Assembly: GCA_944382965.1 (NCBI GenBank)
Contig: CALWOA010000012.1
Coordinates: 1 to 64,000 of the forward strand
DNA length: 64,000 nucleotides
DNA from: an uncultured Oscillospiraceae bacterium
Lineage (GTDB): Bacteria > Bacillota > Clostridia > Oscillospirales > Oscillospiraceae
Direction of reading: 5' to 3'
This document shows, piece after piece, positions 8,957 through 19,063 of this stretch. The translations under genes were made by a program, and so were the position numbers. The notes under the pieces are model-generated. The model was given only the letters and a program-made list of their open reading frames with translations, was not told the DNA's origin and searched no databases. Position 1 is the first letter of the stretch. Each line of letters starts with the position of its first letter.

Positions 8957-10276
8957 TCAGGCAGGGATTCCACCCGGCCAGCCCCAGCCATATCCTTGGT
9001 ATTCTGCTATCCAGCTATCCAGGGTGGAGAATTGCAGAGCGCCGTCACAGTGGCAGATCATTCCGTTTCCCAGATAAATTCCGGCGTGTCCAGCAGAACC
9101 GCTGTACCCGTAGAGAACCGCACCAGGAGCGAGGGCGTTCCAGTCGGAACTGGTGCCATATTTCGTACCGGAATGGTAAGCGCAGCAGGTGCGTTCAAAG
9201 GGCGCTCCGGCAGCTTCGTACACCAGCTTCACCCATTGCAGACCGCCCACATTGCTTTCCGGAATGCCGTAGGCGGCAGGGTTTGCGGTAACTTCCAGAA
9301 TGTCCTTCTGCCCCTGGGACATGGTCCCGGCAAATCGGTTGTAAAAGGTCATGCTCAGACCACATCGGACTGTCTGGGTCTGCGCCCCCGTGTCCAGGGG
9401 CGCTTCGTAACGGAACAGTACCAGGTCGGAAGCTTCCCGGACAGAGCGGACTGCCTGTAGTTCGGACAGCAGTCCACGCTCTTCCAGTTCCCAGGCCAGA
9501 AACCGGAGCTGCAAGTCCAGACTACCCACGGACAGTCCTGCATCCTGGGCAAATGCCAGAAGGTTCTGTTTCCGCTCCTGCCAGGTCCACTGAGCCAGAC
9601 CATATCCTGCCCAATCTGTCGCAAAGTCTGAATAGGTGCCGGAATCCACGGCTTCTGTGTAAGTACTATCCTTATACCCCAGGGATGCTTCACAGGCATC
9701 CTGCAAGTTGGTGGGAACCAAACCGGACTCGGCATAGAGGTTACCCATAAGTCCCGCCGCAGCGCAGCCATTGCCGGTGATCTCCAGAAGGTAGTTCCAG
9801 ATCTGTTGCTGCTGGGGATAGGGGACGGGAAGCTTTGGGACAAAAGAAGATTGCCTTTCCAGAAGAGAGGGAAGTTCCAGCGGCGTTACGGTCAGAGACA
9901 GGGAGGCCGCTTTATACCGGGAAACGATGATTTCTTCAGGGTACTGCATTGCAAAGTGGTCGCCGGATAGAGCAGCGTGAACATAATAATTCCCCTCGGG
10001 GAGCCACAAGCTGGTGTTGTAAGGCAACTCCAGCAATAGTTCCGTTCTTTCACCGGTTTCCGCATTTTCCAATTCGAGGACAACGGTATCTGCGTAGTCC
10101 TGGGACACATTCCCATCGACAATGACACAGCCCATAGAAACAGAAGAATCGCCCTCCGGGGAGAGGACGATTCCAGCGTTGGCGGCTGCGCTTGCTGTGC
10201 CGGAGAGAATATGCAGAGTTAACATAACAACGGCAAAGAGACTGCCGAAGCGAATCCATTTTTGTATGATAGACAT
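8957..10276 (-). CDS. Secreted lysozyme-like / NlpC-P60-like protein, second copy, apparently lacking the peptidase Cys
   Basis: A secreted protein with a signal peptide (FGSLFAVVMLTLHIL...TASA), a beta domain like that of the neighbouring 210-residue protein, a phage-tail-type lysozyme domain (GLMGNLYAESGL, GYGLAQWTW) and an NlpC/P60-like C-terminus. It parallels the last third of the upstream 1315-residue gene. Where that paralogue reads GYCQQWAAYVY, this one reads GGLQWVKLVY, so the likely nucleophilic Cys is absent. The later CCAYHSG and GHAGIYLGNGMICH segments are kept. Muramidase activity may remain while peptidase activity is doubtful. The start is uncertain: an in-frame ATG at 10327 overlaps the upstream stop; ATG 10276 is chosen for the signal peptide although its ribosome site is weak. 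Confidence 0.75.
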   Translation of the reverse strand: MSIIQKWIRFGSLFAVVMLTLHILSGTASAAANAGIVLSPEGDSSVSMGCVIVDGNVSQDYADTVVLELENAETGERTELLLELPYNTSLWLPEGNYYVHAALSGDHFAMQYPEEIIVSRYKAASLSLTVTPLELPSLLERQSSFVPKLPVPYPQQQQIWNYLLEITGNGCAAAGLMGNLYAESGLVPTNLQDACEASLGYKDSTYTEAVDSGTYSDFATDWAGYGLAQWTWQERKQNLLAFAQDAGLSVGSLDLQLRFLAWELEERGLLSELQAVRSVREASDLVLFRYEAPLDTGAQTQTVRCGLSMTFYNRFAGTMSQGQKDILEVTANPAAYGIPESNVGGLQWVKLVYEAAGAPFERTCCAYHSGTKYGTSSDWNALAPGAVLYGYSGSAGHAGIYLGNGMICHCDGALQFSTLDSWIAEYQGYGWGWPGGIPA

Positions 10277-10319
10277 GGGGGTACAGCCTGAGAGAAATTC
10301 AGGCGCTCCTTCCTCTAAG

Positions 10320-13300
10320 TTAATCATAGGTGGTCAAATCCGATCCTGCCAGCCAGCCCCAGGCGAAGCCCTTGTAGATCTTGACCCAATCTGCCAGAGA
10401 GTCAATGGCTACACCGCCAACATTATGGTAAACCAGTCCGTTGCCCACATAGATGCCTACATGGCCATACTGAGATCCGGAGTAGCCATAGACAGCCGCA
10501 CCGGGAGGAATGGCGTTCCAGTCATCGCTGACGCCATATTTGACACCGGAGTGATAGGCGCAGCAGGAACTGTCAATGGGCAGGCCAGCTTTGGCATACA
10601 CATAGGCGGCCCACTGCTGACAATATCCGGGATTGGCAGGAATGCCGTAAGAGGCGGAATTCATGGCAATGGTAATGACATCCATCTGCTTCTGGGTCAG
10701 GTTACCTTCTGCTGCGATGCCCAGGGTCATTTTGTTGTAGTAATACTCACAGTAGCTGGCCCGGAGAGCTTTTGCCCGTTCGCTTTGGTCTGCCGGATTT
10801 TCAAAGCGGATCATGACAATATCGGATGCTTCTCGAACGGAAGAGGCGTTTCGCAGGTCTGCCAGGATGGACCCGCCGTCCAATTCTCTGGCCAGGTATT
10901 CCAGCTGGGTATCCAGACTGCCGATGGAGGTGCCCCGTCCTTTGGCCAGGGTGAGCAGGGCCTGCTTCCGGGTGGAGTAGGTCCACTGGGCCAGACCATA
11001 TCCTGCCTGGTCATCAACGAAGTTCTGATAAGTACCGTTGTCTACTGCATTGGTGTAGGACTGGTCGTCATACCCCAGGGATGCTTCGTAGCTGTCCTGC
11101 AAGTTGGTGGGGCTGAGTCCGGATTCGGCGTAGAGGTTGCCCATAAGACCGGCGGCACCGTAGGCATTGCCGGTCAGGTCTAAAAGGAAATTCCAGATTT
11201 CCAGCTCATGGGCAGATGCGGCCACACCGCCAATGTTTACATCCTGGGCAATTTCCACACCCTCGTACAGCTCTTCCCAATCCATGTCGTAGATGAGCTT
11301 GCACCAGGCGATGGTTTCCTCGGTCCAGCCCTCCCAGCCATCTCCGCCGCCCCAGTAATCATCTGCGTCAAAAATGGCATCAAAGGCAACAGTGGTAACG
11401 GTGATGGTCACATCGGTATGACCAGGGCAGTACAGCTCCTTTTCCATCTGAATGGTGGGCTGACCGGTAACCGGATCAATGACCACCTTCTGGACTAGGC
11501 GTTCCTTACAGCCTTCGCAGGTGTAGCGGTGCTCCGCAATCTCATAGCTGTGGCTGGCCCGGTACAGGGATACCAGATAGGATTTTACAGCTGGGTTTTC
11601 TTCCATGTCCAATGCCTGTCCCATGCGGACGGCCATCATGGAGAGCAGTTCCCGGGAATTGTTGGACTGTCCGGAATACTGCATGGTCACATTGTCATAG
11701 GCATCGTTGTTTTCATATCGGCTCATAATATTGGCGATCTCTCCGTTGAAGCGGGTCATCTCGCTGCGGATTACCTGGGAGTAGGGTGCCAGATTGATTT
11801 TTCCGCTGGTGGATTCTGCGGGAGAGAGGATCACGCTGGAACTGGAAGCGGCCATGCTCCCGGCAACACCGGATAAGATGCCTGCCAAAAGAATCAGCAC
11901 CAGCACACCCAGGCCGAACCACAAGGATGCGGATTTGGCAAAAGCGGCAGCCGCTTTGAAAACGGCTGCCACTTGTTCATTGAGGATTTGCTGCCAGGTC
12001 ATCAGCCTGCCCAAGGGGGTATTGGCGAACCAAACCTTTGCTTGGAAGGCTTTGTTCTGGATTCCAACCTTAACTGCTCCATATGTACTGCGTACCTTCC
12101 GATACCCCTGAACGCCCTGGTTTACCGCAGAGCGAACGGGCTGGGGTGTGGCGTGGACAACGGTGCGCCCCACCTGATTCACTGCCCGTCTGGCTCCCCG
12201 CTGAACCTTCCGCATTTGCTGCTGCTTGACCACCCGGAATCGGTTGCTCACATCAGCGGAGAAGTCCCGAACGGATTCTTTCACAGGATCGGGAGTAACC
12301 GTCAGCACGGTTTTCTTCACGGCCCGGTAGGGAAGTTTGGCTACGCCGGTGATGATGCGGCGGTTTCTTCGACTGGAAACAAAATCGAGCCCGTGCCGAA
12401 GACCTTGGGTGTCCTTATCTTCGTCCAGGGGGCGCAGAGCGAAATTCCGCAGAAGCATGGTTCCTCCCACTATCTGCTGCTTTCGCTTCTGTGCCCGGCT
12501 GAGGACGGTGCCCAGTTTATTTTCTATGTAGGCCAGATCTTCTCTGCCGTTTCGGGCACCGGTCAGGGTGGTAATCCGTCTGCCGATGTCTTTTCTCTTG
12601 ACTTTCAGGTCCAGAAGTAATTTCCGCTCGACTTGGGTCAGGGCGGAGCCTTTGGCCTCCAGGGCACGGATTTGCGTTTTGACCGCTTTGCCCTGGCGGG
12701 TCAGCTGCTGGATTTCCAGATTGAGCTGCTGCGCCGTCTGCCCGGCCAAGGTACCGTACTTTTTCTCCAGGCTGCTCCGCTTTTCTTTCAGCATTTGCTG
12801 AGACAGCTGATTGACTCCTTTGGGGCTGGAAGGAACCTTCTTCCCATCTGGCCGAAGGGCTTCCATAATCTCCCGATCCAGGGTGCGTTGATGCCGGAAC
12901 CGTTTGACCTGCTGATTCCGGGGAATCTGCCTGTCCAGACGGAGTTTTTCCTGGCGCATGGCAGAAAGATCTGCACGAAGCTGGGCCTGCTTGGCAGCGG
13001 TGCGCTTGTCAGGCGGCTTATTGGAAAGAGAAGAAAGCGCCTGCTGCGTTTTCAGAATCTGGGATTTCAGTTCCCGGCAACGACGGATGGTATCATTGCT
13101 GTGGGCGGCCAGCTGGGCGCTGGTCACGGTCCGGGATGCTCGATCCAGGGAAGCGGCGGGATTGGAGCGAAGCAAAGCGCTGCCCACACCTGCGGCGGTG
13201 GAAACATAGTAAGTTCCTTTGGCGAGACCAATGAGAGCGTCGTTTCCGGTTTTATAGGGGATGCTGCTCAGCTGCCGTCTGGCGGCGGACTCCATAACGT

Positions 13301-14267
13301 AGCTGACGCCGCCTACCGTTTGGGTGACGGACTTCAGAACATACTGCTGTCTTTCTTCCTCTTGTTTCTCTGCCAGGGCCGCTGCTCTTTGGGCTCGGGT
13401 GACACGTTCCTGCTGCCAGCGCAGGTCGTCCTGCGGTGCAGGCTCCGACTGTTCTCCCTGCTGTTTATCCTGTATGGATTCCGGTAGGTGTGAGTCGCTT
13501 TCCGGCTCCCGGGACGTATCGGAGCGGGAGAACCCTTTGGGGGACATATCGATGTGGTGGTACTCCGTTCGCGCAAACCGAGCGGACTGTTCCATCCGGT
13601 CTTTGTAGCGTTGGAAAATCTCCTGCTGCCTGGCTCTTGCGGCTGCTGCTGCCTCTGCTTCCCGGCGGTGCTGATCTTCCAGCTGCCGCCGGTAATGCTG
13701 GATATCATCTGGGGTAACGGGCTGATCCGGATGGATGCGCATACCGGCATAGACAGCGGCATCCCGGAGCTCCTGCTGGGGACTGGCATATCTGGGAGGA
13801 TATCGGGACCTGCGGCGCTTCTTCCTGGCGCTTTTGGGGTCCTCATCCTGGGGAGGAAGCTCTTCTACTGCTTCCTCAGAAGGTTCCTCCTGGGCTTCTT
13901 CCGGAGCTTCTGCTTCCGGCTCTTCTTCTGATTCTTCCTCCGAGGTTTCCTGGAAGGATTCCTCCTCCGGCTCCGGGTGCTCTTTTGAGAACAAGTCCCG
14001 GAGCTCACAGAATTCCCGGTAGCATTGGGCCACGCTCTCCCGGGTCTGCCGGAGGGAGCGCCGCTGCTGGGCATCCAGCCCCCGGACTTCCTCTGCAAAC
14101 TGGTCGAAGTGATTCTGGAGCTGCTGGAAGCGCTCCAGAAACCGCTGATGCCGGGCGCTGCCTTTTCCGTTCCATTTGTGCAAATCTTTCGCCAGAGCCA
14201 GGAAGTCCGAAGAAATCCGCCGGGCGGTTCTCTCGGCAGGCTCCGTTGTAAGAATGGTTTCATTCAA
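10320..14267 (-). CDS. Conjugation cell-wall hydrolase: coiled-coil N-terminus, TM helix, lysozyme and NlpC/P60 domains
   Basis: A 1315-residue transfer protein acting as the VirB1-like peptidoglycan hydrolase of Gram-positive type IV secretion. The N-terminal half is charged: a Glu/Pro-rich block around residues 95-140 and long Lys/Arg/Gln coiled-coil stretches. One transmembrane helix lies near residue 810 (LGVLVLILLAGILSGVAG). Outside it are a tail-lysozyme domain (GLMGNLYAESGL, GYGLAQWTY) and an NlpC/P60 domain with the expected Cys (GYCQQW) and His (YGHVGIYVGNG). The start is TTG at 14267, eight bases after GGAGG. It lies 28 bases downstream of the VirB4 gene and overlaps the following paralogue, as in an operon. 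Confidence 0.85.
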   Translation of the reverse strand: MNETILTTEPAERTARRISSDFLALAKDLHKWNGKGSARHQRFLERFQQLQNHFDQFAEEVRGLDAQQRRSLRQTRESVAQCYREFCELRDLFSKEHPEPEEESFQETSEEESEEEPEAEAPEEAQEEPSEEAVEELPPQDEDPKSARKKRRRSRYPPRYASPQQELRDAAVYAGMRIHPDQPVTPDDIQHYRRQLEDQHRREAEAAAAARARQQEIFQRYKDRMEQSARFARTEYHHIDMSPKGFSRSDTSREPESDSHLPESIQDKQQGEQSEPAPQDDLRWQQERVTRAQRAAALAEKQEEERQQYVLKSVTQTVGGVSYVMESAARRQLSSIPYKTGNDALIGLAKGTYYVSTAAGVGSALLRSNPAASLDRASRTVTSAQLAAHSNDTIRRCRELKSQILKTQQALSSLSNKPPDKRTAAKQAQLRADLSAMRQEKLRLDRQIPRNQQVKRFRHQRTLDREIMEALRPDGKKVPSSPKGVNQLSQQMLKEKRSSLEKKYGTLAGQTAQQLNLEIQQLTRQGKAVKTQIRALEAKGSALTQVERKLLLDLKVKRKDIGRRITTLTGARNGREDLAYIENKLGTVLSRAQKRKQQIVGGTMLLRNFALRPLDEDKDTQGLRHGLDFVSSRRNRRIITGVAKLPYRAVKKTVLTVTPDPVKESVRDFSADVSNRFRVVKQQQMRKVQRGARRAVNQVGRTVVHATPQPVRSAVNQGVQGYRKVRSTYGAVKVGIQNKAFQAKVWFANTPLGRLMTWQQILNEQVAAVFKAAAAFAKSASLWFGLGVLVLILLAGILSGVAGSMAASSSSVILSPAESTSGKINLAPYSQVIRSEMTRFNGEIANIMSRYENNDAYDNVTMQYSGQSNNSRELLSMMAVRMGQALDMEENPAVKSYLVSLYRASHSYEIAEHRYTCEGCKERLVQKVVIDPVTGQPTIQMEKELYCPGHTDVTITVTTVAFDAIFDADDYWGGGDGWEGWTEETIAWCKLIYDMDWEELYEGVEIAQDVNIGGVAASAHELEIWNFLLDLTGNAYGAAGLMGNLYAESGLSPTNLQDSYEASLGYDDQSYTNAVDNGTYQNFVDDQAGYGLAQWTYSTRKQALLTLAKGRGTSIGSLDTQLEYLARELDGGSILADLRNASSVREASDIVMIRFENPADQSERAKALRASYCEYYYNKMTLGIAAEGNLTQKQMDVITIAMNSASYGIPANPGYCQQWAAYVYAKAGLPIDSSCCAYHSGVKYGVSDDWNAIPPGAAVYGYSGSQYGHVGIYVGNGLVYHNVGGVAIDSLADWVKIYKGFAWGWLAGSDLTTYD

Positions 14268-14295
14268 TTTCTACACCTCCAAACTGTCTCTCAGA

Positions 14296-16908
14296 TCAGG
14301 TGCTTTGTACCGCCTTCTCTGCTTTCTTCCGGTCCTCAATGGCCTTGACCTCTGCCAGATTGGTGGTCATGGCTTCGTAGATTTTGGAGTTCTTGTCCAC
14401 CTCGTTGATGAAGGGGACGATGTGAACACCATCATAAATCAGACCGTGGCCGGGAGGTGCATTGGTGATGTACGTCATCTCAGAGGGGGAGATGGGCAGG
14501 ATGCTTGCCAGGGCAGCCTGGTCATCTGCGGACTGGGACAGCATCTGGACAAACTCGCAGTTGGCAATCATGGTTCTGGCCGTCTCATTTTTGAGAATGT
14601 CGGTGACGTTCTGGGTAATGCCCGTAGGGATGCCGCCGTACTTTCTGGCCCGCTTGTACAGGTTCCGCAGAAACTCCGTACTGTAGCCGCTCTTAAAGAG
14701 CAGATACACTTCGTCAATGTAGAACCATACATTCCGTCCTTCTTTCCGCCCTGACACCATCCGGTTCCAGATATTGTCCAGCACCACCAGCTGACCGAAA
14801 CTCTTCATGGTGTTGCTGATTTCTGAAATGTCGTACACCACAAACCGCTTGGTATACTCCACATTGGTTTTCTGGGCGAAAAAGTCCAGGGAACCCACCG
14901 CATAGATTTCCAGGGCATCTGCCAGCTGCATGGCCTCATACCCTGGCTGCTCCCGGAGACATTCATAGAAATCAACCAGGGTGGGGATCTTGGATTTGTC
15001 GTAAGTTCCGGTGACCGCATCATAGGAAGCAAAGTAGGGGCCGTAGCAGATTTCTACACACCGGTCAATGACGGAGTGCTGGGTGGGAGACACCGAAAAG
15101 GAACCCATAATGGAATCAAAAATGGAAGAGATAAAGTCGCTTTTCTGGGTCACCAGGTCCCGGGTGTCATCGTGGATGGTCAGCTCATTGTCAAAGGGGT
15201 TGATGTGGATGCCGCTGCCCGGTGCAATTTTGATGACCTCGCCGCCCAGCAGTTCCGCCATGCGGTAATACTCACCTTCGGGATCGATGACAATGATCAC
15301 ATCCTGGCTGGACAGGAAGACATGGAGAATTTCCAGCTTGGCGGCAAGGGATTTGCCGCTGCCGGGAGAACCCAGAATCAGGCCGTTGCCGTTTTTGCGC
15401 AGCCGCCGGTCCAGGATGATCAGATGACGGGAGATGGCGTTGATGCCGTAGTACATGCCGCCGCTGCGGTCAAACAGCTCCTGATTGACAAAGGGCATGA
15501 ACACGGCGGCAGCTTCGGTGGTAAGTGTGCGCCAGATCTCCAGCTTGTTGGTGCACAGAGGAAGGCAAGCATTCAGGCCGTTTTCCTGCTGCCAGGTCAG
15601 AGGCTGGATATTTACCAGTCTCCCTGCACCAATGTCCTGGATGGCTTTGGTATCCAGATCCAGCTGTTTTTTGGAGTCGGCAAAGTGGACGATTACCATG
15701 TTCATAAAGAACATTTTCTGGTTCCGGGCGGTGAGATCTTCCAGCAGGGCATTGGCTTCCTCCACAGCGCTTTTCAGATCCGGGTTAATCAGATCCACGG
15801 AATATCCGGACTTGCTGGCCTGCTTCTGTTTGTCAATCATGTTGGCATTCACGTTGATAATGTCGTTCTTCACCATCTTGATGGCAGAATCCATGTCGAT
15901 GGGCCTGTAAGTCAGGGTGGTCACCATCTTGCAGTCCGCATCGGTGATTTCCCGCAGAAGGTCATCCTGCACCTGCTGGGGAAAGGTTTTCAGGAACAGG
16001 GCACGGAAGTATACGGAGCCAACCATGCCGTAGTCGGACTGGATAGTGAACGATGGCGGGGCAATCACATCCTTGGTAGACAGCCCCATCCGTTGCATGA
16101 TCTCAAAGCGGAACTTCTCCTTGTCAAACACCAGCTTTCCATCCCGGTCATAGTGCATGCTGTTTCCGAACAGACCAACAGAATTGGGATTGTAGATGTC
16201 GTGGAGCAGCTCCAGACGTCTTGCCGAGGACAGGGGTGTAGCAACTGCGCCGCCGATTCTTTTGAAGTTCCGTACAATATCCCCATCCAGCCGATTGAAC
16301 AGGGACAGGGCCTGCTCGTAGCTGGAAGCTCTGGCGGAGACGGTTGCGTAGCGGTTTTTGACCCGCAGATGGTTGACTTCCCGGATGTGTTTGCGGATGG
16401 TATTGTTGTACTCTTCCCGCATGGCATCCCTTTCATCCATTTCCATTTTCATCAGGGTGTTGGCTTCCAATTCCACCACGTTCATGGCCTGCTGGATGGT
16501 CATAATCTGATATACCATTCCGGAGTCGAAGGAATTGTGAAAATCGGAGTAGTTCCGGTAGATTTCATCCTGGGCCTCATCCTTGGCTGCCTTATAGTTG
16601 ATGTCTTCGAGAATATAGGTTTTGGTGAACACACCGTCTGCGGTTTCAATGATGCCGGAATCCGGATAGACCCGGGAATAGGGAATGGTTTCCTGGACGG
16701 TCCGGGGGATCACCAGCTTCCTGGCTTTCTTTCTCAGCGCCCGGTCGGAGCGGATTCTGGCCTTTTCGGCTTTGCGTTCCTCCCGGAGCTGCTTCTTGGT
16801 TTTCGGGGCCGGAGTGTCTCCCTGCTTCTGCTTGGCAAGGGTGTCTACCACGGCGCTTAACTGATCTTGCTCCGAAGCGGTTTCCGGAGCGTTTTTCTTC
16901 TTACGCAT
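14296..16908 (-). CDS. virB4: VirB4-family conjugation ATPase
   Basis: The 870-residue VirB4/TraE-type ATPase that energises assembly and substrate movement of the type IV secretion channel at the inner face of the membrane. Walker A is GSPGSGKS (K519) and Walker B is FYIDEVYLL (D732), with an RKYGG...TQN segment after it, as usual in the family. The length is normal and no frameshift is seen. A basic, Lys/Arg-rich N-terminus precedes the conserved domain. ATG 16908 follows AGGAGG. The gene begins only eight bases after the PrgI gene and is followed by the hydrolase gene, the conserved order of Tn1549-type elements. Confidence 0.95.
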   Translation of the reverse strand: MRKKKNAPETASEQDQLSAVVDTLAKQKQGDTPAPKTKKQLREERKAEKARIRSDRALRKKARKLVIPRTVQETIPYSRVYPDSGIIETADGVFTKTYILEDINYKAAKDEAQDEIYRNYSDFHNSFDSGMVYQIMTIQQAMNVVELEANTLMKMEMDERDAMREEYNNTIRKHIREVNHLRVKNRYATVSARASSYEQALSLFNRLDGDIVRNFKRIGGAVATPLSSARRLELLHDIYNPNSVGLFGNSMHYDRDGKLVFDKEKFRFEIMQRMGLSTKDVIAPPSFTIQSDYGMVGSVYFRALFLKTFPQQVQDDLLREITDADCKMVTTLTYRPIDMDSAIKMVKNDIINVNANMIDKQKQASKSGYSVDLINPDLKSAVEEANALLEDLTARNQKMFFMNMVIVHFADSKKQLDLDTKAIQDIGAGRLVNIQPLTWQQENGLNACLPLCTNKLEIWRTLTTEAAAVFMPFVNQELFDRSGGMYYGINAISRHLIILDRRLRKNGNGLILGSPGSGKSLAAKLEILHVFLSSQDVIIVIDPEGEYYRMAELLGGEVIKIAPGSGIHINPFDNELTIHDDTRDLVTQKSDFISSIFDSIMGSFSVSPTQHSVIDRCVEICYGPYFASYDAVTGTYDKSKIPTLVDFYECLREQPGYEAMQLADALEIYAVGSLDFFAQKTNVEYTKRFVVYDISEISNTMKSFGQLVVLDNIWNRMVSGRKEGRNVWFYIDEVYLLFKSGYSTEFLRNLYKRARKYGGIPTGITQNVTDILKNETARTMIANCEFVQMLSQSADDQAALASILPISPSEMTYITNAPPGHGLIYDGVHIVPFINEVDKNSKIYEAMTTNLAEVKAIEDRKKAEKAVQST

Positions 16909-16916
16909 ATAACCTC

Positions 16917-17318
16917 CTAACGGACTGCATCCTTGGAAATGCGGTACTTGGGCTTTTTCTTATGCTGGTTCGTCTCGCTGCTTGACGCAGCCAGAACGGC
17001 CAGCATTTCTGTCTGACGGTTCCGAATCTTGTATTTCCGGTGTGCCGGTGCCAATACCGTGGTGATGAAAATGGAGCGGATGAACTTTTCTGTGTGCATC
17101 CCATAGGGCTTGTACCAGCCGATCAGCCAGCACAGCGCTGCCGGAAACAGCACCAGAAATCCGGCGATGTCTCCGCCCAGAATGGGAGTCAGGCCGCTGT
17201 AAATCCCCCAGCAGACCGGGGCAGCTGCCAGAACGCAAAGGGACTGCCGAAGGGTAAAGGGGCCTACAAACTTTGCTTCGTAGCTGCCCACATCCTTGTT
17301 AAGTGGTACTTTTATCAT
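16917..17318 (-). CDS. PrgI-family transfer membrane protein
   Basis: A 133-residue protein starting MIKVPLNKDVGSYEAK and followed by two closely spaced hydrophobic helices (about residues 27-45 and 50-67), then a hydrophilic tail, the pattern of the PrgI family (VirB3-like position) in Gram-positive conjugation. It probably sits in the membrane next to VirB4. Its ATG lies inside the last codons of the VirD4 gene (about 20-base overlap), with GGAGG seven bases upstream, suggesting translational coupling. The C-terminus is Lys-rich (HKKKPKYRIS). Confidence 0.85.
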   Translation of the reverse strand: MIKVPLNKDVGSYEAKFVGPFTLRQSLCVLAAAPVCWGIYSGLTPILGGDIAGFLVLFPAALCWLIGWYKPYGMHTEKFIRSIFITTVLAPAHRKYKIRNRQTEMLAVLAASSSETNQHKKKPKYRISKDAVR

Positions 17319-19053
17319 CTGACTGCCTCCAGTTTGGTGTTTGTTTCATTTGCGCCACATCGTAGCTGGGACCGCCCCCGGCGGCGCATCGGGAGAAGTT
17401 GGGGTGGGATTTCAGGTCGTATTTTCTGGCAAAGAAGGGGTCCAGGCCCCGGAGAAAGAAAATGCAGTGCTTGTTGTCCATGGTGCGAAGCTCATCCGGG
17501 GTCATCAGCTCCCGGCCTGTTTTGTTGTAGCTGACGGAGCTGCCGCCGGATCTTCCGAAGCTGCGGCTGCTGGACATGGTGCGGATGGTTTCTTTGCCCA
17601 GGGATTTGGAGATGAACTCCAAAGTGGTGCTGTCCTGACAGCCGAGAAACAGCAGGCTGTCGCAGTTGGCAATCAGAACATCCCACTCGTCTTTGTACAA
17701 AGACTTGATCTGGCTCAGCGCCTGCAAAACAATGCTGCAGGAGATTTCGTACTTTCGCATGGTTGCCAGCTTCTGGCAGAAATTGGGAATGGTACCGATG
17801 TTCGCAAACTCGTCCAGCATAAAGCGCACCGGATATTTCAGACGCTTCCCGGAACATTTCGTCTCTGCGTGATGATACAGCACCTCAAACAGCTGGGTGT
17901 ACATCATGGAAACCAGGAAATTGAAGGTGGTATTGCCGGTGGGGGTGATGCAGAACAGCGCCACCTTTTTGTCCCCAATGCTGCCCAAATCCAAGGTGTC
18001 GGTGCTGGTCAGAGCCTGGACGGCATCCAGGTTGAACATCTGAAGCCGGGTCTGGCAGGAGATCAGGATGGACTGGGCGGTTTTGCCGCCTCCTGCGGAC
18101 TTGTACACCGCATAGCTGGTGACGGCGATATGATCTGGGTTTGTCTTGGCAAATGCTTCAAAGACCTTATCCAGTGTGGAAGTTTCACCTTCCTCTGCCG
18201 CAGCCTGCCGCAGAAAATACATGACAGCGGCAAAGTTATGGATTGCTTTGCCCTGGGTTAAAACATAAAAACAGATTGCCGTCAGCAGGGCGGTTTCTGC
18301 CTTTTCCCAGAAGGGGTCGGCGGAGCGGCTTCCGGATGGTGTGGTGTTCTTAATCAGGGCATCCACCATGACCAGCACATCTTCCTGCTTGTTGATGTAG
18401 GAGAAGGGGTTGTAGGCATCGGAGTGCTCCATCTGCACCAGATTAAATACCCGGATTTCATAGCCTTCCGCTTCCAGAAATGCACCCATGGTTTCCAGCA
18501 GTTCCCCGGAGGGGTCGGTGACTACGAAGGAGCAGTTTGCCTGCAACAGGTTTGGCATGACGAAGAAGCGGCTTTTACCGGTGCCGGAGCCGCCGATGAC
18601 CATCACATTGTTGTTGCGCAGGGTTTTCCGGGTGTCCATGCTCAGATAAAGCTGTTGGGCGAAAATCATGTTCAGGCTGCCGGTGCCAAGCAGGGGAGTG
18701 GAGATATACCGTTTCTGGTAATCTTTCAGGTTCTCGTTCCATTTGGCAGAACCATTTTCAATGGCAGGACGCAGATCCCGGCGGCGCAGATATTCTGTCT
18801 GGATCATCAGAGGGGCAATCAGCCCGATCAGCAGCCCGTAGACGAGATACTTGGCATCCATTGGTAAAAACTGGAATGGGCGATAAACCAAGTGGTTGAC
18901 TGCTTCCAGAGCAAGGGAAGTACTGGACAGATCCGGGGATGCTTGGCTGAGATATCCCCAGTGGCAGAAGAACAAAACAATCAGGGCATAACTGCCGATG
19001 GCAAGATACAGATACCGCCGTTTCAGACGGTTTCGTTCAAAAGGTTTGCTCAT
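17299..19053 (-). CDS. virD4: VirD4-like type IV coupling protein
   Basis: A 584-residue TraG/VirD4 coupling ATPase that brings the relaxase-DNA complex to the secretion channel. Two N-terminal membrane helices (about residues 14-34 and 66-84) are followed by the ATPase domain with Walker A GGSGTGKSRF (K160) and Walker B RFMLDEFANIGTIP (D414). The motif-rich C-terminus carries the SCSIVLQALSQIKSLY segment typical of the family. Size and motif order are normal. The gene follows the VirB6-like gene by about ten bases and overlaps the PrgI gene. The relaxase it would serve is not visible in this half of the window and probably lies to the left. Confidence 0.93.
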   Translation of the reverse strand: MSKPFERNRLKRRYLYLAIGSYALIVLFFCHWGYLSQASPDLSSTSLALEAVNHLVYRPFQFLPMDAKYLVYGLLIGLIAPLMIQTEYLRRRDLRPAIENGSAKWNENLKDYQKRYISTPLLGTGSLNMIFAQQLYLSMDTRKTLRNNNVMVIGGSGTGKSRFFVMPNLLQANCSFVVTDPSGELLETMGAFLEAEGYEIRVFNLVQMEHSDAYNPFSYINKQEDVLVMVDALIKNTTPSGSRSADPFWEKAETALLTAICFYVLTQGKAIHNFAAVMYFLRQAAAEEGETSTLDKVFEAFAKTNPDHIAVTSYAVYKSAGGGKTAQSILISCQTRLQMFNLDAVQALTSTDTLDLGSIGDKKVALFCITPTGNTTFNFLVSMMYTQLFEVLYHHAETKCSGKRLKYPVRFMLDEFANIGTIPNFCQKLATMRKYEISCSIVLQALSQIKSLYKDEWDVLIANCDSLLFLGCQDSTTLEFISKSLGKETIRTMSSSRSFGRSGGSSVSYNKTGRELMTPDELRTMDNKHCIFFLRGLDPFFARKYDLKSHPNFSRCAAGGGPSYDVAQMKQTPNWRQSDDKSTT

Positions 19054-19063
19054 AGGACATACC

